Shown: positions 10,991-21,118 of the stretch, in pieces | How positions within the stretch are numbered: position 1 is the stretch's first letter | Layout: each line of letters begins with the position of its first letter | NCBI GenBank assembly: GCA_947471745.1 | Contig: CANJKZ010000172.1 | Span: 444,001-508,000, forward strand | Source of the DNA: Closterium sp. Naga37s-1 | Lineage: Eukaryota > Streptophyta > Zygnematophyceae > Desmidiales > Closteriaceae | Reading direction: 5' to 3' | DNA length: 64,000 bases | Notes under the pieces: generated by a model | Told to the model about the DNA's origin: nothing | Seen by the model: the letters and a program-made list of their open reading frames with translations, nothing else | Database searches by the model: none | Made by a program: the position numbers and the translations under genes

Positions 10991-11869
10991 CTGCAGTGCT
11001 ACCTTGGCCTGCAGATCACGAGGGACAGAGCCGCTCGCACCATCACATTGACGCAGTCACACATGGTGCAGCAGATCCTTCGGCGGTTCGAGTTTCAGAT
11101 CTCCACCACCCAGCCCACTCCTCTTGCTGTTGACCACAGACTCATTGGCCCTTTTCCCGACGAGCCCTTTGAGTCCAGTGGTCCCTACGCAGAGCTTGTT
11201 GGCTGCCTCATGTACCTGATGACTTGTACTCGACCTGACCTCGCCTTTCCCCTCAGCGTTCTCTCTCGCTTTGTTGCGACTGGGAGACACCGTCCTGTTT
11301 ACTGGACGACTTCTGTGAGGGTGGCGAAGTACCTGGCGACGACATCAGACATGGGGCTTGTGCTTGGAGGGACAGAGCCAGTTGTGCTGACCGGTCACTA
11401 CGACTCTTCCTACGTCGACGACGTGGAGACTCAGTGCTCGACCGAGGGGTACTGCTTCAGTTTGGGTGCTGGAGTTGTGTCGTGGTGGTCTACTCGGTCG
11501 TCGTCTGTGGCTACCTCCAGTGCTGAGGCTGAGATCTACGCCGGTGCCATGGCTGCACAGGAGCTTCGCTGGTTGACTTTCTTGCACACCGACCTTGGTG
11601 AGCGGCCTCGATCTGCACCGACCTTGTTCGCTGACAACAAGGCCATGATTCTCCTGTGTCGAGAGCCTCGACTGGAGAGCTGAGTGAAGCACATCGACGT
11701 CAGGTTTTATCTCCTGCGAGAGTTGCAGCGACGCGGTCAGGCACGCTTGGATTTTGTGGCCTCAGTGGCCAACACTGAAGACATCTTCACCAAGGCACTT
11801 CCGCCTTGTGACCACCACAGGTTTTGTCTGCAGTTAGGCCTTGTTGAGGCAGGCCCTCGATTGTTGTAG
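10991..11869 (+). pseudogene. Copia-A C-terminal RT and RNase H remnant
   Basis: Continues Copia-A after the nested Copia-B: CYLGLQITRDRAARTITL, then the conserved ELVGCLMYLMTCTRPDLAF and the RNase H segment with SSAEAEIYAGAMAAQELRW and DNKAMILL. A TGA at 11681 replaces an Arg codon (AGA in other copies), after which KHIDVRFYLLREL and the ANTEDIFTKAL tail continue in the same frame to a TAG. It is about 70 percent similar by eye to the other copies, so Copia-A is a separate, older lineage. Confidence 0.88.
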
Positions 11870-12069
11870 TATTGTTTTTTGTTGCTTGTACTTGCATTTG
11901 TATTCACTTGTGAACTTTTGAACTGGCCTTGTGGCCGATTGCTTGTGCTTGGACTGTGTGGTGACATTGTGATCCACCCTGAGCTTACTGTGTTTCTTCT
12001 CTTGACTGGTCTTGTGACCACTTGTTTGCCTTGCTCGTTTTGATGCCCCTCACTTAGGCTATGGGGGTG
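11870..12069 (+). promoter_or_regulatory. Copia-A 3' UTR and polypurine tract
   Basis: Carries the shared block (gatccaccctgagctta and gactggtcttgtgacca) and ends in ggctatgggggtg before the LTR. Its retention in this diverged lineage is the best evidence that the block is functional. Confidence 0.65.
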
Positions 12070-12180
12070 TGTCAAAGTTATATTATATTGACATTTAGCC
12101 TGTAGTGAGTTACATCCTAGGGGGTACACATTTTCACTCGACACCCTCCTTGTACCCCCTCCCCTTTGACCTAATACACA
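12070..12180 (+). repeat. Copia-A 3' LTR (right end tentative)
   Basis: Starts tgtcaaag directly after the polypurine tract and contains the family motif tagcctgtagtgagtta and ggggtacaca. The proposed end at aatacaca gives 111 bp and a CA terminus. The 5' LTR is not in the window, so the end and the TSD cannot be verified. Confidence 0.55.
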
Positions 12181-12529
12181 ATTCCGTTGTACTCTGAGAT
12201 GATTTGGTTCCTGCCAAAATGAACTTTCAGCCATCGCATTTTGCGTGCTGCATCCGCACGACCATTCCCTAGCGATGGTTTTCCGTCGCCAGGCCCAACT
12301 TCAATTTTGAGCTGGTCCTGGGTTCACAACTAGCTTTCCGAAACCTTCAGTCACTAAGTTTTTTCTTATCTTACTAAGAACAAGAGTTGAGAGCATAAGT
12401 GTTTCTGTCATAGGCTCGGTATTATCGACGAGTGCGTCGACTTACGGTACCACGAGCACGTGATGTAGTAACACGTGGCCTAGAAGCGCGCTGTTAGTTC
12501 CTGTCTTGCGCATTCACCATCTCCCCTAC
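12181..12529. other. Intergenic sequence, nothing recognised
   Basis: Mixed-composition DNA between the Copia-A LTR and a minisatellite. No open frame, RNA gene or repeat that I can support. Confidence 0.5.
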
Positions 12530-13325
12530 CCTCCAGTCGTTCGTCCTCTATCCGCTCCCCTCCCGTCACCTTCGCGCCTCTCTCTCTTTTCCCCCCGTCG
12601 ACCTCTCTTCTCCCCTCCCTCCCGTCACCTTCGCGCCTCTCTCTCTTTTTCCCCTGTCGACCTCTCTTTCTCCCCTCCCTCCCGTCGCCCTCGCTCTCCC
12701 CCCTCCCCTCCCGTCGCCCTCTCTTCTCTCGCCTTTGCGCTCTCCCTCCCGTCGCCTTCGCGCTCTCCCTCCCGTCGTCTTCGCGCTCCCAGTCCCGTCG
12801 CCTGTCCGCTCTCCCTCCCGTCGCCTGTCTGCTCACGGTCCTGTCGTCTGTCCGCTCTCCCTCTCGTCGCCTTCGCGCTCTCCCTCCCGTCGCCTGTCCG
12901 CGCTCCCTCCCGTCGCCTTCGCGCTCTCCCTCCCATCGCCTGTCCGCTCTCCCTCCTGTCGCCTGTCCGCTCTCCCTCCCGTCGCCTTTGCGCTCTCCCT
13001 CCCGTCGCCTTTGCACTCTCCCTCCCGTCGCCTGTCCGCTCACGGTCCCGTCGCCTGTCCGCTCTCCCTCCCGTCGCCTTCGCGATCTCCCTCCCGTCGC
13101 CTGTCCGCTCTCCCTCCCATCGCCTTCGCGCTCTCCCTCCCGTCGCCTGTCCACTCTCCCTCCCGTCGCCTTCGCGCTCTCCCTCTCGTTGCCTTCGCAC
13201 TCTCCCTCCTATCGCCTTCACGCTCTCCCTCTCGTCGCCTTCGCGTTCTCCCTCCCGTCGCCTTTCTCCTTCCCCAGTTCATCTCCTATCGCTCACCTCC
13301 TCCCCTCCCATCGGCATCGCACTCA
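12530..13325 (+). repeat. Minisatellite, 23-24 bp unit
   Basis: More than 25 copies of a unit of the type cgctctccctcccgtcgcc followed by ttcg or tgtc. Pyrimidine-rich on this strand, so long frames on both strands are artefacts. It resumes at 15538 beyond NA-1, showing NA-1 inserted into it. Confidence 0.85.
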
Positions 13326-13330
13326 CGTTC

Positions 13331-13540
13331 TGTCAGAATGTATTTGCTGTGTAGCCTGCAGTGGGGTACTCTGTAATGAGTACAACCCAATTTAGGGTGT
13401 TGTACTTGTATCCCAACTCTTGCTAGTGAAACCCCATTCCTCTCCTTCCAAACCTCTCGATACTTTTCCTAAACTCGAACTCAACTACCAAGGCTCCTAA
13501 ACTATGGCTCCTAAGCCAAACTCACGCTAGGATTTTGACA
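13331..13540 (+). repeat. NA-1 5' LTR
   Basis: 210 bp, tgtcag to gacA, with the internal motif tagcctgcagtgggg shared in form with the Copia-A and Copia-B LTRs. Confidence 0.92.
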
Positions 13541-13552
13541 TGTTATCAGAGC
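13541..13552 (+). other. NA-1 primer-binding site
   Basis: TGTTATCAGAGC directly after the LTR, one mismatch from the initiator Met-tRNA complement TGGTATCAGAGC. Confidence 0.8.
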
Positions 13553-13600
13553 TTAACGTTCCTGGCCTGTGGGCCCACTCGATTCCGCTGCCCTACTGTG

Positions 13601-13704
13601 TGTCGCGCGCCCCGTGGCGCGCGACATCCCATTTTTCTTCCCGCCACGCGCTCGGAGCGCGTGGCGGTTTTCTGCCCGCCGTGCGCCCCGAGGCGCGCGG
13701 CGGG
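13601..13704 (+). promoter_or_regulatory. NA-1 leader: three consecutive strong hairpins
   Basis: Stem 1 at 13601-13626 (11 bp, loop CCGT), stem 2 at 13641-13667 (12 bp perfect, loop CGG), stem 3 at 13675-13704 (13 bp with one position that would be G-U in RNA, loop CCGA). They lie 50-150 nt after the primer site, where LTR elements keep packaging and dimerisation signals. Function is inferred. Confidence 0.65.
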
Positions 13705-13711
13705 TTCCTAC

Positions 13712-13945
13712 CTCGTCGCGGCGTCTTAGGGGCCCGCGCACTGGCCCCGACCGTCGCCTCGTCGAGGCGTTTTGGGGGCCTGCACGCAGGTCCCTCCCGT
13801 CGCCTCGTCGCGGCACTTTCGGGGCCCGCGAGCCGGCCCCTCCCGTTGCCTCGTCGCGGCGCCTTAGGGGCCTGCGCGCGGTCCCCTCTCGTTGCCAGTC
13901 GAGGCACTTTTGGGGACCTGCGCGGCTCCCTAGCACATCGCCCGT
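13712..13945 (+). repeat. NA-1 leader: four copies of a ~60-bp repeat
   Basis: Units begin around cctcgtcgcggcg and contain ggggcc...ggcccc inverted arms (for example near 13815 and 13835), so each unit could fold. They decay in similarity from left to right. Confidence 0.6.
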
Positions 13946-13997
13946 CAGGGCACAATGGGGGCCGCGCCCTTCCCCTCCCCTCCCTCCTACTTTCCGC

Positions 13998-14745
13998 TGC
14001 AGCAGCCGCCCCTGGAGCCGCCGCCCCTGAAGCAGCCGCCCCTGGAGCGGCCTGCCTTGCAACAGCAGCCGCCCCTGGAGCAGCCGCCCCAGCAGCAGCA
14101 GCCCCTGGAGCAGCCGCCCCAGCAGCAGCAACCCCTGGAGCCGCCGCCACTGCAGCGGCCGCCCCAGCAGCAGCAGCCCCTGAAGCAGCCGCCCCAGCAG
14201 TAGCAGCCCCTGGAGCAGCCGCCCCAGCAGCAGCAGCCTCTGGAGCAGCCGCCCCAGCAGCAGCAGCCCCTGGAGCAGCCGCCCCAGCAGCAGCAGCCCC
14301 TGGAGCAGCCGCCCCAGCAGCAGCCGCCCCAGCAGCAGCAGCCCCAGCAGCAGCAGCCCCTGGAGCAGCCGCCCCAGCAGCAGCAGCACCTGGAGCAGCC
14401 GCCCCAGCAGCATCAGCCCCAGCAGCAGCAGCCCCTAGAGCAGCCGCCCCAGCAGCAGCAGCACCTGGAGCAGCCGCCCCAGCAGCAGCAGCCCCTGGAG
14501 CAGCCGCCCCAGCAGCAGCCGCCCCAGCAGCAGCAGCCCCTGGAGCAGCCGCCCCAGCAGCAGCAGCCCCTGGAGCAGCCGCCCCAGCAGCAGCAGCCCC
14601 TGGAGCAGCCGCCCCAGCAGCAGCAGCCCCTGGAGCAGCCGCCTCAGCAGCAGCAGCCCCTGGAGCAGCCGCCCCAGCAGCAGCAGCCCCTGGAGCAGCC
14701 GCCCCAGCAGCAGCCGCCCCTGGCCCCTGCAGCAGCCGCTCCTGG
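13998..14745 (+). repeat. NA-1 core: ~30-bp tandem repeat (Pro/Ala-coding)
   Basis: About two dozen tandem copies of a unit built from gccccagcagcagcag and cccctggagcagcc. It keeps one frame open (from an ATG formed at the LTR/PBS junction, 13540, to 14868) as a Pro/Ala/Gly repeat, but composition alone explains this and no domain is present. Confidence 0.85.
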
Positions 14746-15322
14746 ACCCGGTGCAGCCGTGGGGGGGTGGGTGTGGGGGTGATGGTTGTGGGGGTGTCGG
14801 TTGTGCGTGCCGTTCCCTCCTCCTCCTCCTCCTCCTCCTTCGTCTCCCACTGCTGCAGCTCTCGCTGAGGGGGGTGGATGTGTGGGAGTCTGGGGTTTAG
14901 GGTTTAAGGGGGTGCTGTGGGTGTAGGGCTAGGGTTTGAGCAGGGGGTGTGTGAGAAGGGCGTTAGGCAGCTGGGGAGGTCGAGTGGAGGCAGCAGTCTT
15001 GTCGTCAGCAGCAGCAGCAGTCCGGAGGCTACAATCTCCGGTAGTCGCCAGTCGCCCGTGGGTCCGTTGCTCGTCTGCCGCTACTTTTAGCCGCGGGGCC
15101 AGTTACCCCAGTAGTCCGGAGCGCTGTTCCGGTAGCCACTGAGCCAGCAGCTCGTCTGTGTGTCTGCAGCGTCAGCAGTCGCCTCCCATCTTCTCTCCCC
15201 CACAGTCTCTCCTCCTCCTCACTTGCCCTCTGTGATTAGCTCTAGCCTTACTTACCTATTGTGAACTCTTGCTCTATGCTTGCTCATTGTGCTGATTACA
15301 CCCCACTTTGGCTATGGGGGTG
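14746..15322 (+). other. NA-1 3' region and polypurine tract
   Basis: G-rich stretch including two tandem plant-telomere-type TTTAGGG units near 14895, then unique sequence. It ends cccca-ctttggcta-tgggg-gtg, the same polypurine hairpin as in Copia-B and Copia-C. The longer conserved 3' UTR block of those elements is absent. Confidence 0.6.
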
Positions 15323-15532
15323 TGTCAGAATGTATTTGCTGTCTAGCCTGCAGTGGGGTACTCTGTAATGAGTACAACCCAATTTAGGGTGTTGTACTTG
15401 TATCCCAACTCTTGCTAGTGAAACCCCATTCCTCTCCTTCCAAACCTCTCGATACTTTTCCTAAACTCGAACTCAACTACCAAGGCTCCTAAACTATGGC
15501 TCCTAAGCCAAACTCACGCTAGGATTTTGACA
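15323..15532 (+). repeat. NA-1 3' LTR
   Basis: 210 bp, matching the 5' copy except one base seen, followed by target duplicate cgttc. Confidence 0.92.
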
Positions 15533-15537
15533 CGTTC

Positions 15538-15918
15538 CTCCCTCCCGTCGCCATCGCGCTTACGTGCACCTATCTTCGCATCGCCTTCGCGCTCACGGCC
15601 TCCCCTCCGATCACGTCTTGCGCCATAATCCAAGCCAGCAAGCACGTCTCGCTCGCTGTCTCCCACGCGATCTCGTAGCGATCCCCCATTTCCAGTCGCC
15701 TACGCGATCTCCTCCCTTTGCCGACGCCCGCGATCTCCCCCCTTGTACGGTAAATTGCCCTCGCGATACCCCCTCCCTTCCCGTTCCAATTCCCGTCGGC
15801 CCCTCTCTCTCTCTCCTCTCGAGCCACCTCGTCGTTCTTCAGTTTGCTACTCTAATGCATCACTCTGTGTATTTCGTTAGCTCAACATTGTGTGTAAGCT
15901 GCAGTTGTGAAATTGGTG
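15538..15918. other. Minisatellite remnant and unique sequence
   Basis: The first bases continue the 12530-13325 repeat (cctcccgtcgcc...ttcgcgct), then the sequence becomes unique. Open frames here are short and unrecognised. Confidence 0.5.
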
Positions 15919-16010
15919 ATGTCTTGTCCTCGATGTGGATTTGGATGGGTGGGAGAAGTGGAAATGTCATTGCAAGCTTGCGACAATATTGTACATGTTG
16001 CAACTGATCC
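15919..16010 (+). other. Possible host exon split by LARD-1 (left part)
   Basis: An ATG at 15919 opens MSCPRCGFGWVGEVE with a CPxCG zinc-type pair and stays open to the LARD-1 boundary. Removing LARD-1 and one copy of its gatcc duplication continues the frame at 27553 for about 26 more codons to a TGA. A candidate acceptor (ctgcag) lies at about 15903. No family recognised; could be chance. Confidence 0.3.
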
Positions 16011-16282
16011 TGTTATGAATGAACTTGCAGAGTGCGCAGAATATCGAATAACGAGAATGAGAATTACAGAATGAAGAAACAATGAAGTAGCGAGGCCTAA
16101 ATAGGGGACAACCTAGCTAGGCGGGGGGTTCGGTTTGGGATGGCTCGGTGATGGTTGCGATTGGAGCGGAGGCCGACTCGGGGGTGGTTCGGTGCGACGA
16201 AATAGGCCCAACAGGTTCGACGCGTGACCCTCGGGATGGCCTCGCTAACGAGTGCCTCAGTAAGGATTTGTAAATCCTTACA
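16011..16282 (-). repeat. LARD-1 3' LTR
   Basis: 272 bp; termini TG...CA on the minus strand; contains the short palindrome aaggatttgtaaatcctt at its start. Confidence 0.9.
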
Positions 16283-16295
16283 CTCTCCCACCTTC
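16283..16295 (-). other. LARD-1 polypurine tract
   Basis: Minus strand reads GAAGGTGGGAGAG directly before the 3' LTR, as expected for plus-strand priming. Confidence 0.75.
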
Positions 16296-19200
16296 TAAAT
16301 AAGGCAGCCCTGTACTGAAACAGGCCCCACACTAGTGAGGATTTCGTAGATCTCCTATTCAGCTGAATCCGACGGCCGAAATGCTTTTGACAATAATCTT
16401 GAAAAAGGTTGGAATGCATGCCGTTGATTAAGTCCAACTTCGATCTGACGGTCGACGATGAACTGGACCATAATGAAGTAGAAGTTGGAATGTGGGCCGT
16501 TGATGAAGCAGATGCAAATCTGACGGTCAAAGACTGACGCGAAAAGAGAGGGAACCTGCTGACGCGAATTCAAACGTGATTGAGCAGGGACCGTAGATCG
16601 TGTCGGTGTGATCGCGATCGTCCGTCGTGCTGACGCAACCTGACAAAGTCAGAAAGGACCGAGAAAAACGCCAAGGAAAGAACAGTGCAGTGCACTTTCT
16701 CCCCCCCTCCAAGAAAACACACCAGAAAATGTTTCACTGCTGCGCCGAGATGAAAACCAACAGAAATACAGGTGTTAAGTCTCACGAAGAAAAGCGTTGA
16801 GTGGTGATGTCCGGAAGAAAATACGTCGGTGTGGAAAAGCTGATGACGAAACCAGGTATTACGTGCCCCAAAAAATCTTCGAGGGCGAACCAGAAGATGT
16901 AGACCAGAAACTGAAACTAAAATTATCGAATACTCGAACTGAACCTTTTTGTCTTCACGTCGCCAGAATCAGCCGATATCTTCAGCAGTTGCAGTTGGCA
17001 GCTCCTGACGTGGTTGAGAATTAATGCAGTTGTCGTGGGCGGGTCGAAAGCGAGTTGTCAGTACACCTAACCACCGCTATTGTCAGTAGCAGAGTTGGAA
17101 TGGATTCACGCGAGAGTTTTGTCGTAATGCACCGATAGTTCGTGGGCAGGGATGAAATTTTACAGCTGTCTCTCCCCCCTTTCACTGCTGCTGCCGCCTT
17201 CTTGAGTTCGTCGTAGGTCGTTCGTACCCCTTGAAAACGCCGTGTAGTTCCCGACCGTTGTTGTCGCACGCATTTAACCAAATGTCGAAGTAATGCCTCG
17301 AAAATGTCGGCGCTCCTCGCCGTAAAACTGGTAAGTCCTTCGCCAAACTCCGAAAATGTCGCTCGAAACGTAGCCCCGTAAATCCGCAGTTGCAGTTGCA
17401 GTTCTCCTCCGAAATCTTCGGTCGTACTATAGCCACCCACTCAATCACCAACTGTTTCCGTCAGTTCAGAACCCATCTGGGGGCATGATCTGGAACTGGG
17501 GACTAGACCTGGGTATTCCGAGACCGACTTTCACGGATCCTAGAGGCATCAACGCCGTTGACCCCGTCGTCGAAACTGCTCCCGCCGATTTTTTTTTTCT
17601 GAGTAACACGCAAACTCCCACTGGCGCTTTGCAGATGTTTCACCTCATCGCTTGTCGCCGGCAGGTAAATCCCTGAAACTTCGGCTGCTCCCACGCTCCC
17701 TTTTACTGAAGAATTTCCCGAGGTGTACGTTTAAACACCAGTGGGTTCTAGGTATCCCCGCCGCTGTGTTTCTTGCCAGGCGACTTAAAAAGTGACCCTT
17801 CAGGCGAAGTCCCCCAACGGCTCAACCGCACTCCAAGAAGCGAAGAAACACCCTCAGTTCCAACTTTTTTTCTTTTTTTTCACCGAGGAAGATAACCCGA
17901 AAATCGTGGTTGAGGCAGCAGTCCCTAAGTTATTCTCCGCCGTGTAGCCCCGACGTTTCCGCCGTTAACCCTGGTACTCCGATGTTCACCCATCTTCATA
18001 CCCGTCGAAACCACTTAGCAAATCCCAGGTATCATTGGCAATGTACCGCTCGCCGCGCCTCCATGTAACAATATCAAACCCTTTCGGGTGTCTACCGAAT
18101 AGACTCCGAAATTCGCGGTGGATTGGTGCACGGGCTCAACCTCTCAATCAAGTGATCTGCCGGATCACCCACAACTTTCCCTCCGTTGGAATTTATTTTT
18201 GTCTTCACCCCCCGACAATTCCGCTTCCCGCCGTTCACCCAGCGTCCGCTTTTGTCGGATGGGGTATCGTCGTTGTTGCCCGCGCGAACCCGGCCACGGT
18301 GGAGAGGCAAAGACTATCGGAGTCGGGGTAGCCTTAGTTAAAAGGAACTATCGCCCAACCGTTTTGCAGCCCGTCGTGCCTATCACGCCACGAAAGCCCC
18401 ACAGCTTCCCGGTCTCAGCTTCGCCGCTGCGCCGGCACAGTGTAGACGCCCGGGTCAGGAGAAACCTGTAAAGTGCACCAATGTTGTCCTCGCAGCTCCC
18501 CGACTTTTTCGCGTGCCGTTCACCCAGCCCGCTTTTGTCAGAGTAGAACAGTGCCGCGAACTCCACTTTTTTTGTCTTTTCTGTACAGCTGTCGAACGAG
18601 CACCAATCCAGGTGCCTTTAACCAGCACAGGGTAGGCACGTGTTCACCCCCGTTATTCGGCCAAGCAAGTTGACTGCATGAGTCAGAACTAGAACTTGGT
18701 GGGGATGGTGAGGTTCGGGCGAAGTAGGGCCGCAGATCGATTCCACCGGCTTTTAATCTGCCCCCCACGACGTTCTTCAACCATCGCTTAGCCGTTGGAC
18801 CGTTTCTGCCCGTGTGTCCCGGCAGCCTGTACCGACCCCTCCAAAATTGTCGGGCGGTACCTTGGACGCCGTTTAATCGTGGGTTGTCAGCAGCTGTCCC
18901 CGAAAATAACGTCCCTGGTCAGGAGAAACTGTTCTCGATACTGCCGGCCAGCTTGCAACAACACCAGGCACGCAGTGTCGCACGAGTTGTTTCTGAGGTG
19001 TACCTGCCTCGAGTTCCCTCGCCGCCTGCGTCCCACTTCTGCTAAGTGCGATATGGCCACTCCGCTTTTCGTTGCAGCCCGTAAGTGTCGGCGAGTCTGA
19101 AGTCCCGTCTGTCCACGAGCACTTCTGCCGAAATCTTCGATGACGCGCCCGCTATGCAGTAAAAGCCGCTGCACTTCAGGTCGGGCGGGACGGCAGTTGA

Positions 19201-19845
19201 CCCCGCATAATTTGGGCAATTCGCGTGTCGTCTCTCCTCGTCCACCGATATTTTCGGACGCAAAACTCTATTGCGCCTGGCGAGTCCTTCAAGCCGTCCT
19301 TTTCTCCACAGTTGCTCCGAAATTATCGCCCACAGTGACGCACGTCCCTTGTCGCCAGCTGCCGAGCCACACTCCGTGAGTCACGCGCGCAAGATGACGA
19401 CGAGCCACCGTTGTCACTTGCCGCATGGGACGACTCCGAAGTTGTCGCGCAACTGTTGACTCAGGTCCAATGTCGTCAACTGCCACTCATCGTGACGACT
19501 TCCGAAAATTTCGTGCAGGTGCCGACGCAGGTCCGCTGACGCCAGCTGCCTCAGAAAGTTCCGAAATCGTCATTAAAACCGCAGCGGAATAGCAACTCAC
19601 GTTTTAATGTCGCGACAGCTACAGCTGTCCGTTGCCCGGGGGGAGGGAGGCCACGGTCGATCGCGACCATTCGAGGCAAGGATCTGGCGGTGCCGAAGGA
19701 GTGCCCGTGAAAACATCGCCGCGAGGAGCAACTAACTAATTCTCCTTGCCGGCTAGCACGCAGCTCCTGGACCCCAAGGCATCTTTCCTCGTCCCCCCCC
19801 CCGAGGGGTATTACACTCTAAAAAGCGGGGTGAGCTAGGAAAGTA
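16296..19845 (-). other. LARD-1 interior, non-coding, with a recurrent short motif
   Basis: Longest open frame is about 139 codons and matches nothing I know. A degenerate motif CCGAAAWTNTCG recurs, for example near 17294, 17349, 17410, 18899, 19130, 19316, 19436, 19504 and 19561, with GTCGCCAGCTG-like words between, suggesting a decayed tandem repeat. No tRNA or rRNA seen. Confidence 0.6.
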
Positions 19846-19857
19846 GCTCTGATACCA
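19846..19857 (-). other. LARD-1 primer-binding site
   Basis: Minus strand TGGTATCAGAGC, the exact complement of the plant initiator Met-tRNA 3' end, two bases from the 5' LTR. Confidence 0.9.
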
Positions 19858-19859
19858 GG

Positions 19860-19994
19860 TGTTATTAATGAACTTGCAGAGTGCGCAGAATATCGAATAA
19901 CGAGAATGAGAATTACAGAATGAAGAAACAATGAAGTAGCGAGGCCTAAATAGGGGAAAACCTAGCTAGGCGGGGGGTTCGGGATGGGATGGCT
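19860..19994 (-). repeat. LARD-1 5' LTR, part adjoining the PBS
   Basis: First fragment of the LTR interrupted by Copia-C; it ends with tggct, the Copia-C target duplicate. The other fragment is at 27411-27552. Confidence 0.9.
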
Positions 19995-20120
19995 TGTCAG
20001 ACTTATATGATCTAGCCTGTATAGGCTGTAGCGGGTTAGATACTAAGGGGTACACAATTCTAAGGTTTGATATTTGTATCACACACATTCCTTAGTCAAA
20101 TCATTCCTTGTTTCTCATCA
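19995..20120 (+). repeat. Copia-C 5' LTR
   Basis: 126 bp from tgtcagac to tctcatca. Differs clearly from the Copia-B and Copia-D LTRs, although the coding regions are close, so LTRs diverge faster than the pol genes. Confidence 0.95.
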
Positions 20121-20163
20121 TGGTATCGAGCAGGTTCCCTAGTGGGAACGCTCCCTAGGGCCC
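20121..20163 (+). promoter_or_regulatory. Copia-C primer-binding site, hairpin and GGGCCC palindrome
   Basis: TGGTATCGAGCAGG (20121-20134) abuts the LTR. GTTCCC-TAGT-GGGAAC follows (20134-20149), then GGGCCC at 20158-20163, as in Copia-B with a different loop. Confidence 0.65.
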
Positions 20164-20244
20164 ACCACGAATTTTTTTTTTTCTCCTGCCTGGAGCGCGC
20201 TTCGCTCCTGCCCGAGTCGCGCCCCGTGTGCCCTCCCTACCGTC

Positions 20245-20735
20245 GCGCCCTCTCACGGCCCCTCACGGCCCCTTCGCGTCGCCCTTAGCGGCCCCTCTCA
20301 CGGCCCCTCGCGCCGCCCTTATGGCCCCTCGCGCCGCCCTTACGGCCCCTCGCGCCGCCCTTACGGCCCCTTACGGCCCCTCGCGCCGCCCGTCGGCCCC
20401 TCGCGCCGCCCTTAGCGGCCCCTTACGGCCCCTCGCGCCGTCCCTTACGGCCCCTCGCGCGGCCCCTTACGCCCCTTACGGCCCCTCCCGCGGCCCCTTA
20501 CGGCCCCTTACGGCCCCTCGCGCCGCCCTTAGCGGCCCCTCGCGCCGCCCTTAGCGGCCCCTTACGCCCCCTTACGGCCCGTCGCCGCCCTCCGCGGCCC
20601 CTCGCGCCGCCCTTCACGACCCGTCGCCGCCCTCCGCGGCCCCTCGCGCCGCCCTTCACGGCCCCTTCGCCGCCCTTCGCGGCCTCTCGCGGCCCTGTCG
20701 CCGCCCTTCGCGGCCCGCCGTCGCCGCCCCTACAG
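20245..20735 (+). repeat. Copia-C leader: GC-rich hairpin repeats
   Basis: Dozens of units of the type GCCGC-CCTTA-GCGGC-CCCT or ttacggcccctcgc; many can form a 5-bp stem. Followed to 20900 by CAG/CCG-rich repeats. Not coding. Confidence 0.65.
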
Positions 20736-21118
20736 CAGCAGCTGCCGCAGTCCCTACAGCAGCGGCCGCCGTCGTCCCTGCAGCAGCAGCAGCCGCCGCC
20801 GTCCCTGCAGCAGCAGCCGCCGCCGTCCCTGCAGCGGAAGCAGCAGCTGCCGCAGCCGTCGCCAGCAGCAGCCGCCACCACCTCCCTCGGGGCCGCAGCT
20901 GCCGCCGCCGCTGACTGCACCCGCCGGTGCGCCTCGGCCCTACCGGCGCGCCTCGGCCCGCCTCTGCTGGTGCGCCTCGGCCCCACCTGCGCGCCTCGGC
21001 CCGTCCCTGCCGGTGCGCCTCGGCCCTGCCCCACCACTTGCGGCTCTCTGCCCTGGTAAGAGTGTCGCCGCACTGCTGCCACTGCTGCTACTACCCCTAT
21101 CGTGCTGCTACTGCTGTC

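Larger units (their letters stand above)
1..12180 (+). mobile_element. Copia-A: old, degenerate Ty1/copia element, interrupted by Copia-B
   Basis: Order gag knuckle, protease, linker, RT, RNase H, 3' UTR, 3' LTR, which is copia order. The element is split at 3699/10991 by Copia-B; the pentamer ctgca (3695-3699 and 10991-10995) is the Copia-B target duplication, and joining across it restores the RT reading. The integrase is absent: the protease tail at about 1710 runs directly into the proline-rich linker that in Copia-B/C/D follows integrase. Lesions include stops at 2215 and 2341, a 17-bp deletion near 3476 and a TGA at 11681. The 5' LTR was not found; the left end is the window edge and the first clear homology is near 950. 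It is the oldest copia copy here. Confidence 0.75.
13331..15532 (+). mobile_element. NA-1: non-autonomous LTR retrotransposon
   Basis: Two 210-bp direct repeats (one visible difference, g/c near base 21) beginning tgtcag and ending ttgaca, flanked by the 5-bp duplication cgttc (13326-13330, 15533-15537). A primer site TGTTATCAGAGC follows the left LTR and the tract ggctatgggggtg precedes the right one. The 1.78-kb interior has no gag, protease, integrase or RT; it consists of hairpins, repeats and a Pro/Ala-coding minisatellite. It therefore depends on a helper; sharing of the tgtcag LTR start and the polypurine hairpin suggests a copia relative of Copia-B to D. Nearly identical LTRs mean recent transposition. 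Confidence 0.92.

Noticed and set aside
12530-13325. CRISPR-like array
   Set aside because: Contiguous minisatellite without spacers, in a eukaryotic genome.
12480-13395. Several overlapping frames of 200-280 codons on both strands
   Set aside because: They lie in a 23-24 bp minisatellite with no stop codons in most frames; translations are Ser/Pro/Arg or Arg/Glu/Gly repeats.
13540-14868. 442-codon Pro/Ala/Gly frame in NA-1 as a gene
   Set aside because: Produced by a 30-bp tandem repeat whose unit is a multiple of three; the start falls on the LTR/PBS junction and there is no domain.
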